A stretch of 64,000 nucleotides of DNA from Croceicoccus hydrothermalis (lineage in GTDB: Bacteria > Pseudomonadota > Alphaproteobacteria > Sphingomonadales > Sphingomonadaceae), in assembly GCF_022378335.1 (NCBI RefSeq), contig NZ_JAIQCI010000018.1, positions 1 through 64,000 on the forward strand, in the 5' to 3' direction. The notes below the pieces were generated by a model. That model saw only the letters and a list, made by a program, of their open reading frames with translations. It did no database searches and was not told the DNA's origin. Positions 1 to 8,775 of this stretch are shown here, one piece after another. Each line of letters starts with the position of its first letter. The stretch's first letter is position 1. The position numbers and the translations under genes are program-made.

Positions 1-63
1 TGGATGCACCCGACCGAAATCATCAGTGCAGAAAACCCTTGCGCAGCAGAGGCCGTCCACACA

Positions 64-102
64 TGACCCCCTGATTTTCCTCCAAGTTGGATTAGATTCC
101 GG
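64..102 (+). repeat. IS left inverted repeat
   Basis: Imperfect terminal inverted repeat starting TGACCCCC and containing GGATTAGA further in. It pairs with 1287-1323 with a few mismatches and two single-base gaps. Confidence 0.8.
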
Positions 103-124
103 CCCTTGCAGAAGGACGGACGAG

Positions 125-391
125 ATGAAGAGAACGAGGTTTTCCGAAGAGCAGATCATCGGTGTGCTGAAGGAGGCTGAGGCGGGTGCGAAGACCGCTG
201 ACCTGGCCCGGCGGCACGGAGTATCAGAAGCGACGATCTACAACTGGAAATCGAAGTATGGCGGGCTGGAGGTGTCCGATGCCCGCCGACTGAAGGGGCT
301 CGAGAGCGAGAACGCGAAGCTCAAGCGGTTGCTCGCCGATGCCATGTTGGACCAGGCCGCGTTGAAGGATCTTCTGGCAAAAAAGTTCTGA
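125..391 (+). CDS. IS3-family transposase OrfA
   Basis: 88-residue DNA-binding subunit. Residues about 5-45 form the helix-turn-helix of the transposase-8 type ([14 protein letters not shown], then [14 protein letters not shown]), and residues about 55-85 form the leucine-zipper-like helix typical of OrfA ([18 protein letters not shown]). The start is the ATG before KRTRF, which matches the usual OrfA length; upstream starts would add an atypical tail. The frame ends at TGA 389-391 just after an A6G run where ribosomes can slip into orfB. On its own OrfA binds the inverted repeats and restrains transposition. Confidence 0.9.
   Translation: MKRTRFSEEQIIGVLKEAEAGAKTADLARRHGVSEATIYNWKSKYGGLEVSDARRLKGLESENAKLKRLLADAMLDQAALKDLLAKKF
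379..385 (+). other. Programmed -1 frameshift site (A6G)
   Basis: AAAAAAG lies seven codons before the end of the orfB-upstream open stretch and just before the orfA stop. Slipping back one base changes LAKKF-stop into a frame reading [15 protein letters not shown], which continues straight into orfB. This is the usual way IS3 elements make the OrfAB fusion transposase. Confidence 0.8.
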
Positions 392-441
392 CGCCCGCCG
401 CCAAGCGGGAAGCTGTCGCTCATCTCCAGGCCTGCCACGGG

Positions 442-1296
442 ATGAGCGAGCGGCGGGCGTGCCGTGTCATCGATGCTGATCGCAAGAGCGTGCGTTACCG
501 TTCCACCCGGGACGATGACGCCGATCTGCGTGAGAAGCTGCGCGAGCTGGCCAACCAGCGTCGCCGGTTCGGCTATCGCCGTCTGCACATCCTGCTGCGT
601 CGGGAGGGGATCATGATCAACCGGAAGAAGACCCAGAGGCTCTACCGTGAGGAAGGGTTGGCGGTCAGACGACGACGCAGTCGCAGGCGTGCTGTCGGCA
701 CGAGAGCACCTGCTCCGGTGCTGGCGCTGCCGAACCAGCGCTGGAGCCTGGACTTTGTTCACGACCAGATGACTTCGGGAAGACGGTTCCGGGTGCTCAA
801 CGTGGTCGATGACGTGACCCGGGAGTGCCTGGCAGCGGTGCCGGATACGTCGATCTCCGGGCGCCGTGTCGTGCGCGAGCTGACTGCGCTGATCGAACGG
901 CGTGGCAAGCCCGGCATGATCGTCAGCGACAATGGCACCGAGCTCACCAGCAATGCGGTGCTGGCATGGTGTGGGGAGATCGGTGTGGAGTGGCATTACA
1001 TCGCACCGGGAAGGCCAATGCAAAACGCTTACGTCGAGAGCTTTAATGGTCGCATGCGGGACGAACTGCTCAACGAGACGTTGTTCCTCAGCATGGCTCA
1101 CGCCCGCGTCGAGATCGCTGCCTGGGTGGAGGACTACAACCGGGAGAGGCCGCATTCTTCCCTCGACTACAACACCCCGGCGGCGTTCGCCGCCAAGCTG
1201 GATAAGCAATGGCCTGCTTCGCTACGCCCTACGGGCTCCGCTACGCAACCCATTGCTTCCACCGCGCTCATGCGCAACAACGCGGTCCGGCTCTAA
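442..1296 (+). CDS. IS3-family transposase OrfB (DDE integrase domain)
   Basis: Catalytic part of the transposase, 284 residues from the first ATG; the frame is open upstream to the slippery site at 379-385, so the active product is the OrfAB fusion. An HTH_21-type segment with [15 protein letters not shown] precedes the rve core. The DDE triad is visible as D in WSLDFVHD, D in IVSDNGTE and E in NAYVESFNG, with exactly 35 residues between the second D and the E. The gene appears intact, so the element could still be mobile. Its tail reaches into the right inverted repeat. Confidence 0.92.
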   Translation: MSERRACRVIDADRKSVRYRSTRDDDADLREKLRELANQRRRFGYRRLHILLRREGIMINRKKTQRLYREEGLAVRRRRSRRRAVGTRAPAPVLALPNQRWSLDFVHDQMTSGRRFRVLNVVDDVTRECLAAVPDTSISGRRVVRELTALIERRGKPGMIVSDNGTELTSNAVLAWCGEIGVEWHYIAPGRPMQNAYVESFNGRMRDELLNETLFLSMAHARVEIAAWVEDYNRERPHSSLDYNTPAAFAAKLDKQWPASLRPTGSATQPIASTALMRNNAVRL

Positions 1297-1323
1297 TCCC
1301 AGCTGGCGGAAAGCTGGGGGTCA
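1287..1323 (-). repeat. IS right inverted repeat
   Basis: Reverse complement begins TGACCCCC and contains GGGATTAGA, matching the left end at 64-102. The last base of the element is taken as the A of GGGGGTCA. Confidence 0.8.
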
Positions 1324-1325
1324 CG

Positions 1326-1628
1326 TCAGTCCAGATCGAAATCATCGTGGTGACTGGTGCGCAAGATCCCCGCATTGTTCACAAGGATGTCGACCTTGCC
1401 AAACGCTGCCAGCGCATGGTCCAGCAACGCGCTCGCGGACGACGGATCGGACAGGTTGAGCGCCATGAATTGCGCAGCATCCCCGATTTCCTGCTGCAAC
1501 GTTTCAAGCCGGTCCTGCCGCCGCGCCACCAGCAGAACCCGCGCTCCAGCCGATGCGAGAATATGAGCCGTCGCGGCCCCAATTCCCGCAGAGGCACCTG
1601 TCACTACAGCGACTTTTCCATCCAGCAT
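1326..1628 (-). pseudogene. Truncated SDR gene (N-terminal 100 residues)
   Basis: Only the N-terminal Rossmann half of a short-chain dehydrogenase/reductase remains. The cofactor motif TGASAGIG and the NNAG motif (VNNAGILRTS) are present, but the catalytic Ser and YxxxK region is missing because the frame ends two bases from the IS3 element. A normal SDR is about 250 residues. The ATG overlaps the stop of the upstream NTF2 gene (TAATG), so it was the last gene of the GMC-ALDH operon. An inactive product is expected. The missing 3' half is not recognisable on the far side of the IS. Confidence 0.85.
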
Positions 1629-2074
1629 TATGCCTGATCCCTCTCCGATCCGATGATTAACGCCGTGAAAGTGCGCCGCGCAATCTTCCAGCCATCGCTC
1701 GTCCGGACAATGAAGTCATCGTATGAGCCGATCCCGCGATGCATCGGACCCTGCTTGTTTTCCGGGCTCAGCAGCGCATCGACATAGCTGGTTGCATTGG
1801 CACCGGCTTGGGCATTGGTCAGCTTGATATTGCTGATCCGGTGCAGCGTCGGGCCCAACCGCGCATGGGCTTCCCGCATGTAATCGGTAAAGTCGGCGAT
1901 ATTCTGCCAGCTGCCAAAGTCGCCGTAATCGGCTTGGCAATCGGGGATGAAGCAGTTGCGGAACAAGTCCCAGTCCCGCAAGTCTATGGCGCTTGCATAG
2001 GCGATCAGGACAGCACTGATCGAGCGTTCGTCCTGGGCGCTGAGCCCGGTATCGATCCCGCAATTGATGTTCAT
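1628..2074 (-). CDS. NTF2-fold SnoaL-like protein
   Basis: 148 residues, the normal size for the SnoaL_4 branch of the NTF2-like superfamily. The N-terminal helices (DERSISAVLIAYASAIDLRD) and the C-terminal sheet (GSYDDFIVRTSDGWKIARR) are typical. Members of this fold are hydratases, cyclases, isomerases or dehydratases acting on hydrophobic ring substrates, and sequence alone does not pick one. It is co-directional with the GMC oxidoreductase and ALDH and overlaps the SDR remnant downstream by one base, so a role on an intermediate of the same pathway is likely. Confidence 0.75.
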   Translation of the reverse strand: MNINCGIDTGLSAQDERSISAVLIAYASAIDLRDWDLFRNCFIPDCQADYGDFGSWQNIADFTDYMREAHARLGPTLHRISNIKLTNAQAGANATSYVDALLSPENKQGPMHRGIGSYDDFIVRTSDGWKIARRTFTALIIGSERDQA

Positions 2075-2113
2075 GTTTTCTGCCTCTCCCCCAATTTCAC
2101 AGCCACGACCGGA

Positions 2114-2413
2114 TCACACGATGTTCCGGTCCCAATATTCCGTCCGTGGCGGGCTGGTCAGCATGGCTGCCATTTGGTCCATCACGCCGCTTTTGGTCCG
2201 AAATGCGACATAGGCTTCATGGTCGGCCCGCGACGCCCATTCCTCGATAAAGATGACGCGATTGGGATCGTCGGCATTGTGGCGAATGCTGATATCGACA
2301 AAGCCCGGAAACTCCCTCGTATCCTTCAGAGCTTCGGGGATTTGCTCGCAGAAATCGTCGACAAGTTCGGGCTTCAAGGCCAATTCCAGTGTCACGATGA
2401 CTGTATCTTGCAT
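2114..2413 (-). CDS. Dabb-fold antibiotic biosynthesis monooxygenase-like protein
   Basis: 99-residue protein with the small dimeric alpha/beta-barrel pattern of ABM/YgiN proteins: strand VIVTLELALKP, then FPGFVDISIRHN, then VIFIEEWASRADHEAYVAF. Such proteins oxidise quinol-like or polyketide-like aromatics without a metal or cofactor, or act as small binding proteins. The start is the ATG before QDTVIV; longer reads upstream run into the ALDH gene in another frame. It lies 23 bp after the ALDH gene in the same operon. Confidence 0.8.
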   Translation of the reverse strand: MQDTVIVTLELALKPELVDDFCEQIPEALKDTREFPGFVDISIRHNADDPNRVIFIEEWASRADHEAYVAFRTKSGVMDQMAAMLTSPPRTEYWDRNIV

Positions 2414-2436
2414 GGCGCTTTCTCCGTTCGATCGCG

Positions 2437-3927
2437 TTATCGGCCAATCGGATAGAAAATCGATTTTTCGTGTTGATATTCGCGCAGCCATCCGGGACCA
2501 TATTCGCGCCCGATGCCGGACCGCTTGTATCCGCCGATGGGGGCGTCGCTCATCGTGCCCGTCCCGCCATTCAGCGACACGCTGCCGGCCCTGATCTGCA
2601 AGGCCATCTCGTATCCCTTTGCGGCATCGGCCGTTTCGACCGCGCCATTCAGGCCATAGCGGGACTCGTTGGCGATGCGGATGGCCTCCTCGTCCGTGGA
2701 GAAGCCGATGATGCAGCCGACCGGTCCGAAAATCTCTTCCTGCGCGATGGCCATGTCGTTGGTCACGTCGTCGAATAGGGTAACCTCGGTAAAATATCCC
2801 TTGTCGAGACCGGCAGGACGGCCTCCGCCACACACAAGCGTCGCGCCGGCGGACTGTCCCAGCCCGATGAAATGCTCCACCTTGCTGCGTTGGCTTTCGC
2901 GGATCAGCGGGCCCATGCGGATCGAAGGGTCGGCCGGATTACCGATGCTGATCTGCGCGGCGACGGCAGCCGCGGTGGCGGCAAAAGCAGGTCGCAGGCT
3001 TTCGTGGACGAGGAAACGCGTGGGAATGGCGCAGCCCTGGCCGGCGTTGATGGAAATAAGGGTTGCGGCCATGGCGGCGGCGCGCTCGACATCGGCGTCC
3101 TCGCGCACGATCAGCGCCGATTTGCCGCCCAGTTCCAGATGGACCTTCTTCAGCGTGGGCGCGGCCTGCCCCATGATCTGGGCGCCCACTCCTTCCGATC
3201 CAGTGAAGGTCACCATATCGATCCGCTCGTCAGTGCAAAGCAACCGGCCTTGTTCGATCCCGCCGGTCACGATGTTGACCACGCCGGGCGGCAGGCCGAT
3301 CTCGTCCGCCACCTCGCCGAAGAGCAACGCCGAAAAAGGCGTGAACGGCGACGGTTTCAGCACCAGCGCGCAACCGGCGAGCAGGGCTGGGCCGATTTTC
3401 GCAAGGTTGAGCAGGAACGGAAAATTATAGCCGGTTATAGCGGAAACGACGCCGATCGGCTCGCAAACCACCGTTGTTCCGCCGATCGAGCGTGGACCAT
3501 CCGGGACGAAAGGATTGGGTGTGATATCTATGGGCAGCCGTTCGGGACGGTCGCGCCGTGCATGGCCGATCGCAGCTTCTAGCAGGCGCAACGGATTGTC
3601 GACCTGCATCAGCTGGGTCACACCTGCCGCGCAGCCGACTTCGGCCACGATCAGCTCGGCGATGCGGCCCTGTCTTGCCCGCAGCGCCCGCGCCATCTTC
3701 TCGATCATGTCGGCGCGCTCGGCCATCGACATCTTGGGCCACGGGCCGTGGTCGAAAGCTTCGCGGGCGGCAGCAATGGCCAGTTCGACCTGTTGTGGCG
3801 AAGCGACGGGCGCATGGGCGAGGATTTCTTCGGTGGCGGGATTGATCACAAGCTCGGTTCCGGCCTCTGGCGCGTGCCAGCCGCCATCGATGTAGAGCTT
3901 CGAAATATCGGTAAAGGCGGTGCTCAT
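2437..3927 (-). CDS. NAD(P)-dependent aldehyde dehydrogenase
   Basis: 496 residues, full length for the ALDH superfamily. It shows the NAD-binding segment around GYNFP (N168), the catalytic base E265 in LELGGKS and the nucleophile C299 in NAGQGCAIPTR. The reaction is oxidation of an aldehyde to a carboxylic acid in the cytoplasm. The start codon overlaps the stop of the GMC oxidoreductase gene (ATGA), indicating translational coupling: the GMC enzyme would make the aldehyde that this enzyme oxidises. The exact substrate is unknown. Confidence 0.93.
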   Translation of the reverse strand: MSTAFTDISKLYIDGGWHAPEAGTELVINPATEEILAHAPVASPQQVELAIAAAREAFDHGPWPKMSMAERADMIEKMARALRARQGRIAELIVAEVGCAAGVTQLMQVDNPLRLLEAAIGHARRDRPERLPIDITPNPFVPDGPRSIGGTTVVCEPIGVVSAITGYNFPFLLNLAKIGPALLAGCALVLKPSPFTPFSALLFGEVADEIGLPPGVVNIVTGGIEQGRLLCTDERIDMVTFTGSEGVGAQIMGQAAPTLKKVHLELGGKSALIVREDADVERAAAMAATLISINAGQGCAIPTRFLVHESLRPAFAATAAAVAAQISIGNPADPSIRMGPLIRESQRSKVEHFIGLGQSAGATLVCGGGRPAGLDKGYFTEVTLFDDVTNDMAIAQEEIFGPVGCIIGFSTDEEAIRIANESRYGLNGAVETADAAKGYEMALQIRAGSVSLNGGTGTMSDAPIGGYKRSGIGREYGPGWLREYQHEKSIFYPIGR

Positions 3928-5549
3928 CGGTTTGTGTCCCTGCCGAGAATCATGTCCGCGGCGTTCATGGCGATGGCCATCGCCGGTGCATTGGTATTGC
4001 CCGAGACCAGCGTGGGCATGATGGAGGTGTCGCAAACGCGCAGACCGGTCACGCCGCGCACGCGCAATTGCGGATCGAGCACGCTCCCTGCTTCGGCGCC
4101 CATCGCCGCCGTGCCGGCGATATGGAAGGACGTCCCGCCAAGCTGGAGCAGGTTTGCCAGGATGTCCTCGTCCGAATGGACCTGCGCCGCAGGTCCGACC
4201 TCCTCGACGATCCATGGCGAAAGCGCGTGCTGGCCCCCGAAACGGCGTATCCATTTGAACAGGGCCAGCGCCTTGTCGCGGTCCAGCTGCTCGCTGAAAT
4301 GATTGGCATCGATTTGCGGCGGGGCAGCGGGGTCGGCCGACCGGATATGCGTCGATCCGCGGCTCTCGGGCCGGGTGAAATAGCCCAGCAGGCGCATGCC
4401 GGGAAAATCGTCCAGCACGACCCTGCCGCGCGCATCCTGCTTCATGGTGACCATCATCGAACCAATCTGCGCATCGGGACGGTCGAGGTCCGGCGCAGTC
4501 TTGATGAACCCGCCGACCTCATGCGCGGCGTCGGTCATCGCTCCCCGGCGCAGCAACAGATATTGCATGACCGAGGATATCAGACCGATTCCGCTCAGCT
4601 TCTGGTTGGAACTGTGGCCGCGGATGCGCCAGTCGATCGCGACATAGCGATGCTCGCGCAGGTTTTCCCCCACAAGGGGGCTATGCGCCGTGACCGTGAT
4701 GCCCAGAGACTTCAGCCGCTGCGCATCGCCGATGCCGGAAAGCTCCAGCAAACGGGGCGATTCGACCGCTCCGGCGGAGAGGATGATTTCACCCTCGCAG
4801 CCGATGGTCCTGCCTTCGACCACGATGCCCACGGCGCGGGTGCCTTCGAAGGCGATCCTTTCGGCGGATTTGCCGGTCAGGACATAAAGGTTGGGCCGTT
4901 TGCGGGCCGGGTCGAGAAAAGCCCGCGCGGCAGAGAAGCGCTCTCCCTTCCACGTGGTGGTGGCCTGATATCCCATGCCCTCGTCCGCGACGACATCGAC
5001 CGCGTTCACATCGCTGACGGTCGGAACGCCCATTTCGGCGCCCGCGCGCACTATCGCATCGGTAACCGGATTGCCGTGCCTTGCCACCGAAATGCGCAAT
5101 GGTCCGCCCGTGCCGCGCCACGCGGCCGCGCCCAGCGCGTGATCCTCCAGCGCGACGAAATGCGGGCCCATGCGGTCCCAGCCCCACCCGTCGCAACCGG
5201 CCCTTTTCCAGTCATCATAATCCTGCGGTGCGCCGCGCATGTAGACCATGCCGTTTACCGAACTGGAACCACCAATACCGCGGCCCTTCAGCCATGTTTC
5301 CTCGGGCTGGTTGCCAGCCGGGGTGACGCCATAGGCAAAGACGTGCGGATTGGCCGGATCGAGCAGCTTGCCCACACCGCGCGGCATGCGGATCAGCGGG
5401 CTGTTGTCATCGGGGCCGCATTCGATAAGCAGCACCCTGTTGGCTGGGTTCGCGCTCAGCCTGTTGGCAAGGACGCAGCCCGACGAGCCGGCACCGACCA
5501 CGATGTAATCGAATGACATCCCGTCCATCATGGCAAGCGTGCGATTCAT
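3924..5549 (-). CDS. GMC-family FAD-dependent alcohol oxidoreductase
   Basis: 541 residues, the usual length for bacterial choline-dehydrogenase-like GMC enzymes. The FAD dinucleotide fold is at the N-terminus (YIVVGAGSSGCVLANRL). The GMC signature region around GIGGSSSVNGMVYMRG is present, as is the C-terminal active-site block with His in SFHIAGTAAMG and Asn in VSGNTNAPAMAIA. It oxidises a primary or secondary alcohol and passes electrons to O2 or a quinone. GGGAGAG sits four bases before the first ATG. It is the first gene of a five-gene leftward operon, with a cluster-wide dyad motif at 5600-5618 upstream. Confidence 0.93.
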   Translation of the reverse strand: MNRTLAMMDGMSFDYIVVGAGSSGCVLANRLSANPANRVLLIECGPDDNSPLIRMPRGVGKLLDPANPHVFAYGVTPAGNQPEETWLKGRGIGGSSSVNGMVYMRGAPQDYDDWKRAGCDGWGWDRMGPHFVALEDHALGAAAWRGTGGPLRISVARHGNPVTDAIVRAGAEMGVPTVSDVNAVDVVADEGMGYQATTTWKGERFSAARAFLDPARKRPNLYVLTGKSAERIAFEGTRAVGIVVEGRTIGCEGEIILSAGAVESPRLLELSGIGDAQRLKSLGITVTAHSPLVGENLREHRYVAIDWRIRGHSSNQKLSGIGLISSVMQYLLLRRGAMTDAAHEVGGFIKTAPDLDRPDAQIGSMMVTMKQDARGRVVLDDFPGMRLLGYFTRPESRGSTHIRSADPAAPPQIDANHFSEQLDRDKALALFKWIRRFGGQHALSPWIVEEVGPAAQVHSDEDILANLLQLGGTSFHIAGTAAMGAEAGSVLDPQLRVRGVTGLRVCDTSIMPTLVSGNTNAPAMAIAMNAADMILGRDTNR

Positions 5550-5599
5550 TTTCTCTCCCGTCGATCAGGGATGTGTCGCGCTTGGGTGCCAGCCTCTGT

Positions 5600-5618
5600 C
5601 CTACCCGCTGACAGGTTG
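5600..5618 (-). promoter_or_regulatory. Cluster dyad motif (site a)
   Basis: Read on the minus strand: CAACCTGTC-AGCG-GGTAGG. It lies between the divergent GMC (start 5549) and sulfotransferase (start 5681) genes, 51 and 63 bp from the two start codons. It is one of eleven copies of the CAACCTRYC-N4-GGNAGG motif in this window. Function as an operator is inferred. Confidence 0.65.
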
Positions 5619-5680
5619 GTGCTTTTTTTGCGCTCCTAAGCTGGCGTGAAACCAGAAAAGACAAAGAGAGGAACGCGCAG

Positions 5681-6820
5681 ATGGGTGATCCGACGCCGCA
5701 GCAATTGATCGACGAAGCGGGGCTGGACCAGGAAATGGCCGCCGGTGTCATGCCCGGCCTTTCCGCCGCGCTGGCCGCTCTTGGGGAAGAGGGCGGTCTT
5801 TCCGAGTCCGGTCATCAGCGAGCCCTTGCGCAGTTTCGCGACAATCTGGCGCGCCTTGCCGCCATTGCGGCTGACCGCAGGGCGCATCCGGAGATCGCCG
5901 ATGTCGAGATTGTGCGCCCAGTCTTCATTCTGGGCCTTCCGCGCTGCGGAACGTCGATCCTTCACGCGCTGATCGGGGCGGACCCGCAGATCCGCACCCC
6001 GCTGCAATGGGAGGTTGCCGCGCCATCGCCGCCGCCCGATGCCGCGACCTTCGATACCGATCCGCGCGCGGACGGGTTCGACGCCTATGTGCAGGAGAAT
6101 TTCACCGGCGCCTGGGCCGATGTGCTGAAGGCGCATCCGATCGGATCGCGCATACCGCAGGAATGCGGCATGATCCTTGAGACTGCGTTTCAGGGGATCA
6201 ACCCGACGATGCTGTTCCGCTTGCCGTCCTATTACGACTGGTATCGCAAGACGGATACGCGGTTCGGCTATGGCGTGCACAAGATGTGGCTGCAGCATCT
6301 GGCATGGAAGAATCCGCGCAAGCGCTGGGTGCTGAAGGTGCAGGAACATGCGCACCACCTTGCCGAATTGCTTGCTGTTTATCCCGACGCGGTGCTGGTG
6401 CAGCCGCATCGTGATCCGGTTACGGTCATGGCGTCGATCTCTCGCCTGATCGAAGTGATCCGCTGCGTGTCTTTCGACCGGATCGACCGTGACGAACTGG
6501 GGCAGGAATTGCTGCACCTGTGGCACGACGGGCAGGCTGCAGCGCTTGCATGGCGCAAGGCCAATCCGCAGGTAAAGGTGCTCGACCTTGCCTTTCGCGA
6601 CCTCATCGCGGACCCGGTCGAGGCGGTACGCAAGGTCTATGGCCATGCCGATATTGATTTCACGGGCGAGAGCGAGGAAGCGGTATCGCGCTGGTGGCGT
6701 GAGCATCCTGCGGACAAGCACGGGCAGCACCGCTACGAGTTGGCGGACTATGGCCTGACGCGCGAGCAGGTCGAGGGTGTTTATGCCGATTACATTTCTG
6801 CCTACAGGCCATATCTGTGA
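5681..6820 (+). CDS. Sulfotransferase-fold protein (Sulfotransfer_3 type)
   Basis: 379 residues. The PAPS 5'-phosphosulfate loop is visible as FILGLPRCGTSILHALI near residue 90, and the 3'-phosphate-binding region as PHRDPVTVMASISRL. The N-terminal 80 residues are the helical extension common in proteobacterial and mycobacterial relatives. The family transfers sulfuryl groups to hydroxyls, but many members in catabolic clusters are unproven. AGAGGAA precedes the ATG. Its stop overlaps the GTG of the DUF1214-like gene by four bases. The same sulfotransferase plus DUF1214-like pairing recurs at 54935-58127. Confidence 0.85.
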   Translation: MGDPTPQQLIDEAGLDQEMAAGVMPGLSAALAALGEEGGLSESGHQRALAQFRDNLARLAAIAADRRAHPEIADVEIVRPVFILGLPRCGTSILHALIGADPQIRTPLQWEVAAPSPPPDAATFDTDPRADGFDAYVQENFTGAWADVLKAHPIGSRIPQECGMILETAFQGINPTMLFRLPSYYDWYRKTDTRFGYGVHKMWLQHLAWKNPRKRWVLKVQEHAHHLAELLAVYPDAVLVQPHRDPVTVMASISRLIEVIRCVSFDRIDRDELGQELLHLWHDGQAAALAWRKANPQVKVLDLAFRDLIADPVEAVRKVYGHADIDFTGESEEAVSRWWREHPADKHGQHRYELADYGLTREQVEGVYADYISAYRPYL

Positions 6821-7980
6821 GCCGCTGGGCCGATTATCTGGCGCAGCTTTCCTCGGCAGAGGACGTGCTTGCCATGCTTCCGGACGACGCCGGTCCGGCT
6901 GATGTCGCCGAAGCGGAGCGCATGCTTTTCATGGCGCTCGCTTCGGGTTGGCTGACCGCCTTTGCGGATCGCGACAACCCCGATTTCGTTCCGGCGGTCT
7001 GCACCCATTTCAACCTTGTCGGCACCAATCCCGATTTCATTTACGCGGCGGCCTCCATCGATGGCGATGGCAGCTACCTGCTAACGGGCGAGCGCGGTGA
7101 AAGCCTTTTCGTGCAGATTGATATCACGGCAGGCGGCCTAGGCGTGATGGATGCGTTGGGGCCATCGCTGGGGACGGTCGATTTCGACGATCTTGCGGTG
7201 GATGGGGAAGGGCGCTTTTCCCTGATGTTGAGCCATGAACGGCCTGCGGGCTGGAGCGGCGACTGGCGTCATCTCGATCCCTCGGCTCGATCGCTCTCCC
7301 TCCGTCAGGCCAGCTATGACTGGGGTGCGGAAAGGGAAGCGCGAATTGCCATTGAACGGACCGACATCGCCCATTCTCCCCGTCGGTGGACGCAAAGGGA
7401 AATCGGCGAGCGGCTGATGGCGCTATGCGGGTATCCCAAGCGGATCGGGACCATGTCCCTTGGCTTTATTGCTGCGCAACAACAAAAGGGTTTGTGGAAC
7501 GCGGTCGAACATGACGACTGGGCGGGACGCGGCGGCGTTGAGGGGCAGCATTATTACCAGGGCCTGTTCCGGCTAGAACCTGGTAGCGCCCTGTTGCTGG
7601 AAAGCGCATTGCCCGATGCGGTGCGCTACTGGAACGTGCAATTGAACGACATGCGCTGGAACACGATCGATTGGATGAACCGTCAGTCGAGCCTGAATGG
7701 CGGGCAGGCGAGCATCGATGCCGATGGCAGGTTTCGCGCAGTGATCGCCTTGGATGATCCGGGCATCGCCAACTGGCTGGACCCGGGCGGTTATTCGGAA
7801 GGCTCGATCATGCTGCGCTGGAGCGGGGCGAGCAGTGGGCCGGAGCCGAGCCTGACCGTCGTTCCCCTCGACAAGCTTGATGCGCGGCTGCCTCCGGAGA
7901 CGATACGGATTTCGCCAGCGGAAAGGCAAGAGGCCCTGCGCGCGCGCCGCCGTTCCGTGCAGATGCGCCGCCGTTGGTAG
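6817..7980 (+). CDS. DUF1214-like protein
   Basis: 387 residues starting at a GTG that overlaps the upstream stop (GTGA). The segment NPDFIYAAASIDGDGSYLL and the C-terminal block with DDPGIANWLDPGG resemble the DUF1214/DUF1254 beta-sandwich family from memory. No catalytic residues are known for the family. No signal peptide is visible, so it should be cytoplasmic. It is a paralogue of the protein at 56874-58127: both carry a ...DPGxANWxDxxGxxEG... block and both follow a sulfotransferase gene, so the pair probably acts on one substrate. The function is not established. Confidence 0.65.
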   Translation: MSRWADYLAQLSSAEDVLAMLPDDAGPADVAEAERMLFMALASGWLTAFADRDNPDFVPAVCTHFNLVGTNPDFIYAAASIDGDGSYLLTGERGESLFVQIDITAGGLGVMDALGPSLGTVDFDDLAVDGEGRFSLMLSHERPAGWSGDWRHLDPSARSLSLRQASYDWGAEREARIAIERTDIAHSPRRWTQREIGERLMALCGYPKRIGTMSLGFIAAQQQKGLWNAVEHDDWAGRGGVEGQHYYQGLFRLEPGSALLLESALPDAVRYWNVQLNDMRWNTIDWMNRQSSLNGGQASIDADGRFRAVIALDDPGIANWLDPGGYSEGSIMLRWSGASSGPEPSLTVVPLDKLDARLPPETIRISPAERQEALRARRRSVQMRRRW

Positions 7981-7990
7981 CAGAGCGCCG

Positions 7991-8770
7991 TCAGGCCGAG
8001 CCGAGCTTCTCCGCGCCGCCCGTCAGCACATCGTCGCCCATGCGCGCACGGGCCTGTTCCTCGTCCGCAAGGCCTTGGGCGGTGGGGTGCTGGACATCGT
8101 CCTTCGTCAACCTGCCGGTCAGCCTGTCCCAATGCGTGACCAGCAGGTCGTCGCGTTCGACGAGGTCTGACAGCGCAAGTTCCGGCGCGTCTTTCCAACC
8201 CTGCCAGCTGTCGGAGGAATTGACCTTGTAGATGCCGACATAACTATATCGCGGCGTGGTGGGGATCATCTGTCCATGGCTGCGAAACGCCAGCAGGGCT
8301 GCGCTGTGAACGCCCGGACGGCGCACGGCGGCAGGCATATAGCTGTCGGCATACCATTCGCGCAATTCGGCGTCCTTGCCCGGTGCGGCATTGAACTGTT
8401 CGAACACGACGCCGCCCGAATGTTCGATTTCGGGGTCGTTGTTCCGGAATGCCAGCGGATAATAGTGATAATCCTCAAGCACGCTGTCATCGATGGCGGT
8501 GGTGACCATCATGCGGCTGGTCAGCGCATTCTCCCAATGCTCGCGCGAGAAACGTTCGGGATCGAATACATCGTAAAGGGCGAAATACTGCCAGTCATAT
8601 TCCGGCGGGATGTCCATCGGCTGATGCGGACTGCGGCTGAAACGCTGCGCGGTGACAGAGCCGCGGAATCGCAGTGCATCGCGGATGTGGATGTTGGTGT
8701 ACCAGTCGTCGAGGTCAGCCTCGCGCCCCGGACGCGCCTTGGTCAGTACGACGAGGACCGCTTCGATCAT
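7991..8770 (-). CDS. EthD/Dabb-like two-domain protein
   Basis: 259 residues with two repeats of a dimeric alpha/beta-barrel unit. The first runs from MIEAVLVVLTKARPGREADL with the WYTNIHI motif, and the second from GVVFEQFNAAPGKDAELREWY. EthD-like proteins accompany ring-modifying oxygenases; a catalytic role is unproven. It is the last gene of the leftward PQQ-dehydrogenase operon, five bases after the frameshifted SDR, and converges with the DUF1214-like gene ten bases away. Confidence 0.7.
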   Translation of the reverse strand: MIEAVLVVLTKARPGREADLDDWYTNIHIRDALRFRGSVTAQRFSRSPHQPMDIPPEYDWQYFALYDVFDPERFSREHWENALTSRMMVTTAIDDSVLEDYHYYPLAFRNNDPEIEHSGGVVFEQFNAAPGKDAELREWYADSYMPAAVRRPGVHSAALLAFRSHGQMIPTTPRYSYVGIYKVNSSDSWQGWKDAPELALSDLVERDDLLVTHWDRLTGRLTKDDVQHPTAQGLADEEQARARMGDDVLTGGAEKLGSA

Positions 8771-8775
8771 GCCTG

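Larger units (their letters stand above)
64..1323 (+). mobile_element. IS3-family insertion sequence (IS407-like group)
   Basis: A complete 1,260-bp element bounded by TG and CA. It carries orfA and orfB in overlapping -1 frames joined by an A6G slippery run, with imperfect terminal inverted repeats that both begin TGACCCCC. The DDE transposase resembles the IS407 group from memory. The bases next to the two ends differ (aca on the left, cgt on the right), so no target-site duplication is visible. That suggests recombination or deletion after insertion. It abuts a truncated SDR gene and marks the left edge of the catabolic cluster in this window. Confidence 0.9.

Noticed and set aside
1-63. 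Possible gene fragment left of the IS, and a shared gaaatcatc word on both IS flanks (about 16-24 and 1338-1347)
   Set aside because: Only 63 bases are available. The similarity is about ten bases and not at the IS junctions, so it is neither a target duplication nor proof that the SDR continues there.
238-1209. Long minus-strand frame opposite the transposase
   Set aside because: It lies wholly within the IS, mirrors orfB codons and shows no protein motif.
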